This document shows, in pieces, positions 56,011 to 64,000 of a DNA stretch of 64,000 nt. The translations under genes were made by a program, and so were the position numbers. Origin of the DNA: Stratiolaelaps scimitus (lineage: Eukaryota > Arthropoda > Arachnida > Mesostigmata > Laelapidae); NCBI GenBank assembly GCA_019614645.1, contig JABWDB010000005.1, positions 6,046,001 to 6,110,000 on the forward strand, read 5' to 3'. Within the stretch, counting starts at the first letter, position 1. Every line of letters begins with the position of its first letter. The notes beneath the pieces are model-generated. The model was not told the origin of the DNA. It saw nothing but the letters and a program-made list of their open reading frames with translations, and made no database searches.

Positions 56011-56208
56011 TCACACCTGCGCTTCATTTCGGTGCAATCCCCACAGTTGAATGAGATTTGACAGCGCCGCTGTTCTACGATAGATACGATTGCCTATATA
56101 TATATCGTTCTTATTTTTGAGCAGATTCCTAGCTGTTCTCCAACGTTGACAGGCCTCAATTGTCTCTATTGCAGCCGTCTCGGGCTCGGCCAACATTGCC
56201 TCTACCAC
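56011..56208 (-). other. Coding-like frame overlapping dispersed-repeat copy D
   Basis: The minus-strand frame is Glu/Ala-rich at its start (EAMLAEPETAAIETIEACQR) and runs into a basic/Asn segment. It overlaps repeat copy D in reverse. It may be an upstream exon of 55957-55304 (a CAG|GTGTGA site at its end would be phase-compatible) or a repeat-derived frame. Confidence 0.2.
56107..56174. repeat. Short dispersed repeat, diverged copy D
   Basis: Shares AGCTGTTC, TTGACAGGCCTCA and a pyrimidine-rich end in TTGCAG with copies A-C, next to a TATATATA tract. Confidence 0.55.
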
Positions 56209-57275
56209 CCACCGCTGCTACGTATGCTACTATATTCTATTACAATACTTCTGTTGCGAAGACAGCTTATAGAAGGGTGTCCCTCTCGCCGCGAAGCAGT
56301 TAACGTATCCGGTGCGGCGATAACGAACTTTGACGACGCCGATTCGACGCCCAATTGAAAATAGACAGTGCGACGTCAATCTAAAAGCGTATTCTCTCTC
56401 TTTCTTTCTCTCTCCTCTCTCTCTGCTAGCACTCGCTCGTACATCAGAACGACATCAACTGATTTCGGAATATAATTGTTGCGTGTTCTCTGCCGGCCTG
56501 TATTGTTGGTAGTGGCGCAAGTTAATTGGCGACGCTAACTAGCTGCTGTGTAGCTGCTGGTAGTCGGTCGGCAGAAATCAATGCTATATTTTCATTGTAC
56601 ATACACGTGTGTAGTTCGCGTGTGTATTTATATGTGTATCTCCTTGCTGGCGTCGATCTCGTTATGTAAATATATTCATTCATTTTCAAGGCGGCAATAT
56701 CATAATAGCAATTTAACAAACAAAACAAAAAAAAAAACTCCACCAGCGTTATTTGCATTTCGCTTCTGTTAAGGCGACGACGTTGCCATATGACGTCGGG
56801 TAGAGGGTGGAGTTTGCAGGCTTGGGGCTTCGGGGGACGGGCCGATGAGAAATATAATCATATTAGTGACGTAATCAGTGAGGTTATCGACACTTCCAGC
56901 CTTGGAAATCGGACGTTTCTGAGCTAGTCTGAATATGCCGCCCGCTGCACGTTACCTGTATCTATTATATATACAAGACATATCGCTGATTGACATCTCA
57001 CATGCGCGCACGGGCATATACGGCGTCGCTGTGTAGCGTGCTGCTATTGTTTGCTTAGATGATTCGATCAGTGTGGTTTTTCACCGTTGATCAATTGCTT
57101 GCTTTCCTTTTGTGCCGACGGGGCAGCGATAATTCCACGATATATAGATATTCTGGTACGTCTGTGCTACGTAGCTATGTGTTGAGTGAATGAATGTACT
57201 TTCCTCGGGTTCCGCAAAAAAATTCGTAATTAGATATTGCTTTACCTATATGGGCGAATCGAATGGTCACCCAAT
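56209..57275. other. No firm feature
   Basis: A plus frame (56175-56358) following the repeat's CAG end has a hydrophobic segment (LLYSITILLL) and acidic tail. CT-rich DNA lies at 56391-56420. Otherwise unremarkable. Confidence 0.28.
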
Positions 57276-57575
57276 TTAGTTAGCCCATTTCTTCGGGATG
57301 TCGACGCCGTCACATCGACATAATTGAATACTGCCCCGCAGACACACGCAGTCGGGAGTTAGATCATGAGCTATTGCTTCTTCGGTCTTTCTGAAATGCT
57401 TGTTATTATTATAGTATCTATTAGCCACACGTGGATCGTACGTGGATAATTTCATCGGGAGAATGAAAGGCTGAGAGAGAGAGAGAGAGACGGATACCGA
57501 GGCGTCCGTTATTTCTACACCCATAGCGCGCACAATATCGCATTTCTGCACACCTATCAACGGCAGCAGGCGCAT
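57276..57575 (-). CDS. Hypothetical ORF, Cys-containing C-terminus
   Basis: A minus-strand ORF of 99 codons. A (GA)n tract at 57474-57491 encodes a Ser/Leu/Val run in the middle. Outside it the composition is protein-like: CDIVRAMGVEITDAS before, and NRYYNNNKHFRKTEEAIA then CVCLRGSIQLCRC after. No signal peptide, splice or poly(A) evidence was found. Real gene or chance. Confidence 0.23.
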   Translation of the reverse strand: MRLLPLIGVQKCDIVRAMGVEITDASVSVSLSLSQPFILPMKLSTYDPRVANRYYNNNKHFRKTEEAIAHDLTPDCVCLRGSIQLCRCDGVDIPKKWAN

Positions 57576-57657
57576 CGGGTCGATTCTAACTCGCGTACTG
57601 CGTCAACGCTCTATTTTTATAAGCTTTCTTTCTCTCTCCTCTCTCCCTCTTATGTAT

Positions 57658-57679
57658 AGTATATATATATATATATATA
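57658..57679. repeat. (TA)n microsatellite
   Basis: Pure TA dinucleotides after a CT-rich stretch. Confidence 0.93.
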
Positions 57680-57917
57680 ATCAGATACGGACCCCACCAG
57701 CAAGACACAGCATGTGCTGTCCGTTGGGCTGATGATGACAGCAATGGATCTAAAATAAGCTGTCGCTGGTGATGCTGCTTCCATGCAGAGCGGCACTAGA
57801 CGGCACTGTAGCCATGAACCGCTGCGGGCGACGATGGACAAATCGGCGCACTCGTGTAGTCATCACCAGCGCCATCTATTTGAGGTACTATCGGAGTTGC
57901 GTCCGACATCGGTCCAT

Positions 57918-58292
57918 CTATCTCGGTGTTGCGGTGCGACCTTCCGGAGTCGCTTCACATTGCATGCGAACGACAAATGTAGTCCATAGAATAGTTCCTG
58001 TATGGCGGCACGAGGTTGAATTCCCGATCCCGATCGAACGACACCGACGCTGTGGAAGTCTTTTATCAACGACCCATTTGACAAGCGGAGGTCTCGCCGC
58101 GCCCCCGGACCGATAACACCAGAGGTTGTCGTCGCGGTAGATTACTAGATCACCAATCCTGTAGGATGTCTCCGTGTCGCGAATGAATGGAGCTGGAACT
58201 CGAATATATATATATATAATATATATATATATATATAACTCGCAAAAGGCATCGATAAAACCGTCGACCGGACGGTGCTTCAACCGGATCAA
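57918..58292 (-). mobile_element. Possible LTR-retroelement integrase C-terminal fragment
   Basis: The minus frame includes TSYRIGDLVIYRDDN, similar to the small beta-barrel (Y.vGD.V.yrd) at the C-terminus of Gypsy/BEL integrases. RLKHRPVDGF lies upstream, separated by an (AT)n tract that has been inserted or expanded within the frame. Overlapping frames on both strands are open, so this is tentative. Confidence 0.22.
58203..58239. repeat. (AT)n microsatellite with one break
   Basis: AT repeats forming a self-complementary tract. Confidence 0.94.
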
Positions 58293-58530
58293 CCACTCGA
58301 GGCTCTAACGCTTTCACGCGCATGGTCTAAGGGTCAACAACAAGAACATCAACGACGCTTGCAGATCTTCTGGATCTGGCACTGCTCACGAGCTGTGTGT
58401 ATGTTTGACCGTCTGTGTGTGAACATGCGCTAATCTAAGTTTTATTTATAATCTGTTCTTTTTTTACTTTCTCTTTTGGTGGAGGTCGAGGAGTAATCAT
58501 TCTGCCGAACAGTTTCTGGATACACCTAAA

Positions 58531-58561
58531 GTATATATATATATATATATATTATATATAT
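58531..58561. repeat. (TA)n microsatellite
   Basis: TA dinucleotides with one break. Confidence 0.94.
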
Positions 58562-58996
58562 GACGGCGTGTCTTAGCTCTTCGCTAGGGCTAAACAGATT
58601 TTCTAGGTTGTTTGAGTAACTAGCAATGAGCGACCACTGACGAGCCGTTCCTGAAATTCACCTTCGGGTAGCGGCGTGCAGATGAGCTTCTCCTGTTTTG
58701 ACGGATAGCCATGTCGTCCTCGTACTTTATTTAGTAATGATTTACCTTTTCAGTACCTTGATAATAATTATCATAATGAAATAATAATCAGCGGCATCAT
58801 AGGAGCATGTTATACTCTGACGGGTGTAATAGCCGTAATAATTGTAATGGTAATAATGATAATCAACAGTTAATAATGTATTTCGTTTTTGATGAGATGG
58901 GCAGAAGTGGCTATTCAGTTTAATATCTTATATTATTATGATTATCATCATCAACAGGAGCATTTCACGAATACGTCTCATCAGCTGGGATCAATA

Positions 58997-59018
58997 GTAT
59001 ATATATATATATATATAA
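58997..59018. repeat. (TA)n microsatellite
   Basis: Pure TA dinucleotides. Confidence 0.93.
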
Positions 59019-59547
59019 CTATGATTTATGCGCTCACAAATACTATATAGGCATAGTTACGAGTCGTTGACAATCATTTCTAGTTCTGCAGCATGATCAG
59101 CCACCCGTACGCTGCCAATCAGCACCGCTGTCACTATAATCATTATTGTTGTTATTAGTATGATTTGCAATTAGCCGGCTAATTTTATCTTAATACAAAT
59201 ACTATACCAATGCTATGACAGCTAACTCGAGAGAAGAAGCCGCGTGGCATATGCAAATGCACGCTGGTTTCTACGATCAGTAGAGCACCTGCATATAACT
59301 GGCAATATATTGACCAGCGCTCTGTATAATAATCAGATAATAATAATAATAACAGTAATTTGCGGTCGATAATTAATGGTGGCAGCCACAACGTGTGACT
59401 AGACCGTCAGTCAGGGAAGCAGCGTACTGACTAATGCTGAACGCCTTTCGGTGCATTCGTTCGTTAGCTCTCGGCTTCTGTTGTTGAACGTGGGCGAACG
59501 TGCGGCAGCCGGCGACGTCCGCAGGAACATATCATGTGCCCACCCTA

Positions 59548-59576
59548 TAATATATATATATATATATATATATAGT
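59548..59576. repeat. (AT)n microsatellite
   Basis: Pure AT dinucleotides. Confidence 0.95.
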
Positions 59577-59668
59577 CACCTGCACCGGCAGACAGGCAAG
59601 CAGATATCCGCGCATACGGCCAGATAGACGGACAGACACATGCATCGGAATCGGCGTTTCTCTGGACG

Positions 59669-59696
59669 CCGCCGCCGCCGCCGCCGCCGCCGCCGT
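59669..59696. repeat. (GCC)9 triplet repeat
   Basis: Perfect GCC triplets, followed directly by GTAAGT. Confidence 0.95.
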
Positions 59697-60035
59697 AAGT
59701 AGTTCAAGGTTAGCCAACCAGCTGATCCGGTTAAAGGAAAGGGGCGAGCTGGTGCACATCTGTCATTTCAGTAGTGTTGCCACTTATTTATTTACACTTG
59801 ATTTCTATTTTATTTATGGCTGCCATTGTTGCCGTGGCTCTTGCTGCCCACCCGCTCCGATTCATAAGGCGCGAACATGAGCACTTACGGGGTAAGGGGG
59901 GGTGCATAATTTATTTATTTATTTATTCATGTTAGCTATCGTCGCTGTTATTGTTACTATAACGACAAATGTACATGATTGGATTTCACAAATAGAATAG
60001 GGATCATGGTAAGATGATGTGAAGCGTACGCTCAC

Positions 60036-60323
60036 GGTAGGTAGTTTGCGCCGCAGCGATTAACATTAAATACTGGGTGTTCGATATTCGATGATAATAG
60101 ACGCTGCGTGTGCGCGTGTACGCCGGCGAATGGCCGGAGACGTTTATAGGGGCAGTGCGATATGATGTGAGAAATAGCTGCTGCCGTTATTACCAGGCTG
60201 TGTACCCATTGGATGTGGATTGCATAAGGTTGTCCGACGCGTAGCAGTGATGTCGCGATATCGTCCCGAGAGAACATTATCATCACAACTTCGACCAGAC
60301 ATTTACCAGTGCGCTTTCATCTT
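60036..60323 (-). CDS. Candidate exon, unknown protein
   Basis: A minus-strand frame open for about 96 codons from just after a TGA (about 60324) to a GTGAGC donor (60035). Possible starts are two nearby ATGs at about 60286 and 60280. The peptide has charged then hydrophobic parts (RDDIATSLLRVGQPY, HSLVITAAAISHIISHC), a basic patch and an Asn/Pro-rich end (NIEHPVFNVNRCGANYL). It ends in phase 2. No second exon was located downstream. Unknown family. Confidence 0.3.
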
Positions 60324-60447
60324 CGAAGCAGAAGCCGGCGGATTGTCGTTGAGAACACCGAGGGTCTGATGCAATTAAATCGGATTTTTCTGCCATCTAC
60401 GGTTAAATCCATATGCTAGTTGTGTGTGTAAACAGTGCCTCCGGTAG

Positions 60448-60539
60448 CTTCAGTTCAAAATTGTGAAAGCAAGCTGGCCGACTATTATTACACGATGCGA
60501 TACATTGGAAAAGTCATTATATGATCTGGTGAAAATTGC
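60448..60539 (+). CDS. Candidate internal exon, unknown protein
   Basis: 92 nt between an acceptor (CAGTGCCTCCGGTAG at 60447) and a perfect GTAAGT donor (60540). One frame is open: 30 codons with a Lys/Trp/Leu-rich, helix-type composition (IVKASWPTIITRCDTLEKSL). A protein-like frame just upstream does not join in a normal way. Short exons of this size between good sites can occur by chance. Confidence 0.25.
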
Positions 60540-60702
60540 GTAAGTCTGTCAAACAGGGGTCGCGCCCTGTAGTGTAGCTGTCAAGGTGCTGGAAGCCCTC
60601 ATATGAGCCTAGAATTAGAGATAACTTTGGATCAGGGTTAGGTCAAAAGCAGCCTCACGTTTGAAGAGATCATTGTGAATCTATAATACTAAACTTGAGT
60701 GT

Positions 60703-60731
60703 GAGCCTACTTTTTTTGCTAAAGTAGGCTC
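60703..60731. repeat. Perfect small hairpin
   Basis: 11-base arms (GAGCCTACTTT / AAAGTAGGCTC) around a 7-base T-rich loop. Confidence 0.9.
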
Positions 60732-60880
60732 CGTTCCATTGTACTTGGTGAGAGAGCAACAAGGCTGCGAGCCGGTACAGATGCTGATAACGAAATGATG
60801 TCACAGTATATCGATTATACAGTTTGAATATCAATCGGCCAGATAATGACAAGAAGCCGCAATACATTTTTACCATTACA

Positions 60881-61168
60881 TTAAAAGCCTAATTTGGACG
60901 GACATCCGTCCGTCCATGTGATGAAACGGAATAAATCCATAACCACATTTAGAGGCAAATAAAAGTCAATAAAATCCACTAAACTACACAGGCTAATGAA
61001 TTCAGTCAACAGTTCTCTGTGAATGAAATTTGTACGCGCTTCCCGGCTCGATTTGTCCCCGCAAGCTAGACGAACGAATGTCAGCCAACATTCAGGTAGA
61101 TGGCATTCAGTTATGATGGGGTCGATACAGCTTAAGCGTGCGCCTCCTTCCCGCTGAACGCATTTCAT
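60881..61168 (-). CDS. Hypothetical ORF, 95 codons
   Basis: Minus-strand ORF from ATG (context GAGCGATGA) to TAA. The peptide has Cys/Pro-rich early blocks (CIDPIITECHLPECW), a charged middle (CGDKSSREARTNFIHRE) and a hydrophobic late segment (FISLCSLVDFIDFYL), ending near GCPSKLGF. No splice or poly(A) support was found. A membrane-associated small protein is possible. Confidence 0.25.
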   Translation of the reverse strand: MKCVQREGGARLSCIDPIITECHLPECWLTFVRLACGDKSSREARTNFIHRELLTEFISLCSLVDFIDFYLPLNVVMDLFRFITWTDGCPSKLGF

Positions 61169-61950
61169 CGCTCACCGATATTTGTTTAGCCGAAGAAGAC
61201 GAAAAAAAGAAGAACAGCACAAAAAAAATAAGAAAAAACATCACTCCAAAACAAACAGGTAAACGACAATGAAGACACAACCAAACGAAAGCGGGGGGGC
61301 GGGGGTAGGGGGGTTGGGGTGGTCAGCCGGGGGTGGTCGGTCTTCGGCAGGTCGCTTCATAAGTGGCTCACATTCTCCCATCGGTCTGACACTGAGAATT
61401 GGCGCCCGACGTTGCCGCTTCCTCCGTGCCCATCGGCGCCGAGTTGATGTAGAACATCACTGAGCATTGACCATATATTTGGTCTGAATTGGTGCACTCC
61501 TCATTGCCTGCTGACGCTGTCTGCCATAGAGGTGAGGACGTCGTCGTCGTCGGCGGCGGCGGCTTCGTCAAATCGGCTGACTTTGTACGAAGCGGCTCCG
61601 CCCTATCGTTGTTTAATCGCGTTGATCGTGGCCGCGAACGCGGCTGAGACCTTTGATGTTGCTTTTTTTGAGCAACGCAGATCTTGCGTCTCCTCAGACC
61701 GACTCGGTTGTCACTGACGTTGGATCATGCTGAGATAACCGGTTAGACCGTGCGATGCGGAAGTGAAGCCATTGTGGTGGCAGCAGCCGCAGTGTCAACC
61801 CATCGGTCGCGAACGCCTTGGTACCAGGGGGGGGGGCGGTCTGTTCTATTCGGACATTACGATTGGGCCTGCCGCCAGGCAACGACAACGCCAAGAAAGT
61901 ATCATCTTCGCTCGGATAGCTGTAACTACAACAGTAGTCGTCGCAGGAGT
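61169..61950. other. GC-rich, G-run-containing DNA
   Basis: G runs (about 61291-61330 and 61828-61836) and CGT/CGG triplets. Several frames are open by composition. No gene is called. Confidence 0.35.
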
Positions 61951-62357
61951 AGTATATAGACTTAGATTTCGTGGAAGACTACACAGGGGTAGCCAGCTCC
62001 TCATTGGACGCCTATGATTTAAATCAAATATGTAAATATCTCGATAATACATCTATACGAGCGTCATATCTCGCTTCCGAACAAAACAGCAGTAGCATCA
62101 GCATTGACTTCAAGTGGCAAGGACGGTTATTTCAAAACCGGAACTCAGCTGGGGGTCGGCGAACGAAGGCACAAATACGAGACGGCCATTATTACCGAGG
62201 AGCATTGTTCATTTGTTGTCGCTTTCTGACGGTTATCACCATTAATCGGTCCGCGCCACACACACACACACACATCGAGGCTTCTAATTATATTGAACTT
62301 GTTGTTCGACTTGTTCACAATGCGGCAACAAGGTCAATGTTGAATCTGACGCAATGA
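61951..62357 (+). CDS. Candidate exon/ORF upstream of the 62.8-kb gene
   Basis: A plus frame open for about 135 codons after TAG, with an acceptor-like GTAGTATATAG at 61952. The N-terminal part is acidic/Ser-rich (DFVEDYTGVASSSLDAYDL), then KYLDNTSIRASYLASEQN, then basic and His/Thr-rich (from a CA repeat at about 62255-62273). A GTAAAT donor-like site at 62031 would end the exon in the phase required by the next candidate exon at 62806. The low-complexity end suggests that the true exon is shorter than the open frame. Confidence 0.33.
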
Positions 62358-62391
62358 CACGGCATGTGTCAGTGGTCTGTGCCCAGCTTAC

Positions 62392-62523
62392 GTAATAGTG
62401 GTCAATTTGAAAGAGGTTCAAGACCAATTCTGCTGTCAAATTTCGCAGCAGCGTCCCAATGCGATCGAAGGCTAAAAGTGGTTCCGGTACATCCGTTTGT
62501 TTTTTTTTTGCCAAATTGACCAC
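62392..62523 (-). CDS. Candidate exon, unknown protein
   Basis: A minus-strand frame open from 62523 to a GTAAGC donor (62391). It is Lys-rich at its start (A-run), then a strongly helix-like hydrophobic/Leu segment (LLAFDRIGTLLRNLTAELVL, then NLFQIDHYY). The frame continues open past the donor to 62284. It lies between plus-strand candidates, so either it is a separate gene or one set is wrong. A 13-bp inverted repeat (62397-62524) encloses it, which raises the possibility of a small mobile element. Confidence 0.28.
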
Positions 62524-62524
62524 T
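62397..62524. repeat. 128-bp segment bounded by a 13-bp perfect inverted repeat
   Basis: AGTGGTCAATTTG at 62397-62409 and its reverse complement at 62512-62524. No target-site duplication is apparent. Confidence 0.8.
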
Positions 62525-62805
62525 CAATTAGCCGCACACAGACACACACACACAGAGTTGTGAGTCAGCCCTGGTTATTTACCAGGAGAGTTTCTCATTG
62601 ATGCGCGTCGTAGAGTTTGACTGACAGATTGAAGTCCTGCAATCGAGAACAGATCGGTATTGTGGAATATTACACTGATATAACGTGTCAGGGTAAAACG
62701 CCACAAGGCATATCGTGCATGCATGTTGTGCTTATTTGTTTTTCGACAATTTACTTATCGATAACTTAATTACTTGTTTGTGTGAGGTATAAACGTTGAC
62801 TGTAG

Positions 62806-63838
62806 TTTCAAATCGGTGTCGGCCAGGTAACGTCGTTGTCAAAGCTGAATGTCATATTAAACACAGTGACGAGCCATTATCCTATACATACAGCATGTCC
62901 CGCGAGAAGTTCGAAGCACGATCGTTGAAGGCCGCGGGTTTTCCGAGCCAGTCTGATATCATCTGGAACAGCTATGGCAATGCCGTCGTTCCCTCGTCAT
63001 TTTCTTGTTCAAAACACAAATTTTTATTCAATTGTAAAGGTGGGCGACAATTGTACCTCAGAAATATAATCATTGCCTCGCTGAACATATTCATTGTTTA
63101 TTGTCTTTCGCCGTTGGCACAGTAAGACCAGCCCGCTATGCACTTCGTGATTGCTGCTTGTAATTTTAACTGTAGTAGCTGTAACTTCTTGATATTAATG
63201 GCGCACAACACATCGTAAGAGACTGGCGAGAAATGGCGCAACAGACTGGGCATCTTGATCTTGCATAATTATATTTGACCGTACATATAATTCTATTTTC
63301 GAACAATACGGTGAATTGGGGTTACAACAAAATTCGCGTTAATGAATCGTCAATTGACCATTGATTGTTATCGATTGTTTTCAGATTCCCAAGTTAGGCG
63401 TGGATCGATTTCCGTATCAAAGTGCCGCTGCCGCGAGTGGGGCTTGTAGAAAGCGAGTTTCCCATCTACGATAATCTCTGCAGATCGACAGTCTAGAAAA
63501 TCAGTAAGCGTCGTCCACTGCTTGGGTGAGTCAAGCGCTTGATGCGTTATACCGTTATTTTTTCCAAACCAACCTTAGCCTCAATTTCAGCTTGAACTTT
63601 ATATGTTCGCCCGCACTTCGGCCTCATCCGTTCAGGTATAAATCAGATGGTCTGTCAGTAGAATGTTTTTGCAGAAAATGACGCGAGTGAGCGTCCTCTT
63701 CGGCTGCTGGACGAGCCTGAGTTGTGGGATGAAGTACACCGCTTCTTCTATTTATCCATGCCTCTGTTGCTAATTAACTTCGTTTGGCTAATTTTGTTTC
63801 GGTTCTTAACAAAAGAACAGGTCGTAGAAACGCCTTAA
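62806..63838 (+). CDS. Candidate gene 3' part encoding a C-terminal membrane anchor
   Basis: Exon a (62806-63039, after GACTGTAG) reads 77 codons plus one base to a GTGGGC donor (63040). Exon b (63675-63838) follows GAATGTTTTTGCAG and starts with exactly the two bases needed, then reads 53 codons to TAA. Exon a has a VVVKAECHIKHSDEPLSYTY block, then REKFEARSLKAAGFP, then a Ser/Cys-rich end (SSFSCSKHKF). Exon b has an acidic/Leu amphipathic stretch (LRLLDEPELWDEVHRFF), one long hydrophobic segment (LSMPLLLINFVWLILF) and a short charged tail (LTKEQVVETP). The layout suggests a single-pass membrane protein with a short cytosolic tail. An internal start at ATG 62895 would give 102 residues. No family is assigned; the intron is 635 nt. 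Confidence 0.5.
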
Positions 63839-64000
63839 ACGTGCCGTCGCTCGAACGCTTTTCGGGGAGAATTTTCCAAAAACAAATCGCAGCCTTAAAT
63901 GCTGGCAATCGGTATTATAGCTAACAATTAGTTGCCTCTCTTAAACTAAGTTGTGGAAGTATACCCTTCTCGTTCAATATCCCTTTACTCGAAAGCGATG
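63839..64000. other. Probable 3' untranslated or downstream DNA
   Basis: Follows the stop at 63838. No AATAAA before the window ends, so the transcript may extend beyond it. Confidence 0.35.

Larger units (their letters stand above)
58293..60030. other. AT- and triplet-rich noncoding DNA
   Basis: Further (AT)n at 58531-58561, 58997-59018 and 59548-59576, AAT/ATC-rich DNA at 58755-58960 and 59335-59355, (GCC)9 at 59669-59696 immediately followed by a GTAAGT, and TTTA repeats at 59911-59930. No gene is called. Confidence 0.4.

Noticed and set aside
1..64000. Possible bacterial contaminant or operon
   Set aside because: No long contiguous genes, no ribosome-binding sites, and pervasive microsatellites and splice-like signals.

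Overview
This is a stretch of eukaryotic, metazoan DNA with no bacterial organisation. It has no operons, Shine-Dalgarno sites, long uninterrupted genes, rRNA or convincing tRNA. It carries dozens of (AT)n tracts, many CAG/CAA/GCC/GTT triplet runs, short exon-like open frames bounded by GT..AG sites, a TATA box or two, AATAAA signals, and scattered decayed retroelements. The texture (moderate GC, triplet-rich noncoding DNA, poly-Gln/Asn/Ala tracts) fits an arthropod, perhaps a mite or other chelicerate. No gene could be named with certainty, so the organism call is an inference.

Layout. 1-5 kb: GC-rich start, then gene-poor DNA with fragmentary coding-like sequence near 2.0-2.8 kb. 5.2-5.9 kb: broken LINE reverse transcriptase. 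7.6-8.3 kb: two convergent candidate terminal exons or exon pairs. 9.2-10.6 kb, 16.9-17.7 kb, 44.9-45.3 kb and 47.6-48.1 kb: GC-rich segments resembling 5' untranslated exons, three ending in good splice donors. 12.8-14.4 kb: (AT)n cluster with a perfect 108-bp palindrome. 14.7-16.0 kb: AT-rich run of minus-strand open frames ending at a poly(A) signal. 18-29 kb: triplet-repeat-rich DNA with a decayed OTU-protease-like frame at about 24 kb. 30-36 kb: a pair of tRNA-derived SINE-like repeats and a good terminal exon with AATAAA at 34.4-34.9 kb. 39 kb: candidate coding exon. 42-45 kb: LINE ORF1-like remnant and a dispersed short repeat. 49-52.6 kb: densest candidate gene cluster, with a TATA/AATAAA-bounded small gene, a single-exon frame, a two-exon poly-Gln protein preceded by a hairpin, and a secreted Cys peptide. 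53.8-58.3 kb: LTR-retroelement fragments and a minus-strand two-exon frame. 60-63.8 kb: several exons, including a phase-consistent plus-strand gene ending in a membrane anchor.

All protein-coding calls rest on an open frame, splice-site quality, phase agreement between neighbouring exons, start context, poly(A) signal and protein-like composition. No homology search was possible. Many could be chance open frames, so confidences are deliberately low to moderate. The best supported are the plus-strand gene at 62.8-63.8 kb, the minus-strand exon pair at 8.0-8.3 kb, the exons at 7.7 and 39.3 kb, the small gene at 49.3 kb, the two-exon gene at 51.2-51.5 kb and the secreted peptide at 52.4-52.5 kb. 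I see no evidence that the candidate genes form one coordinated system. The most unusual items are the palindrome, the short repeat family that sits in (TA)n tracts, and the pre-miRNA-like hairpin.
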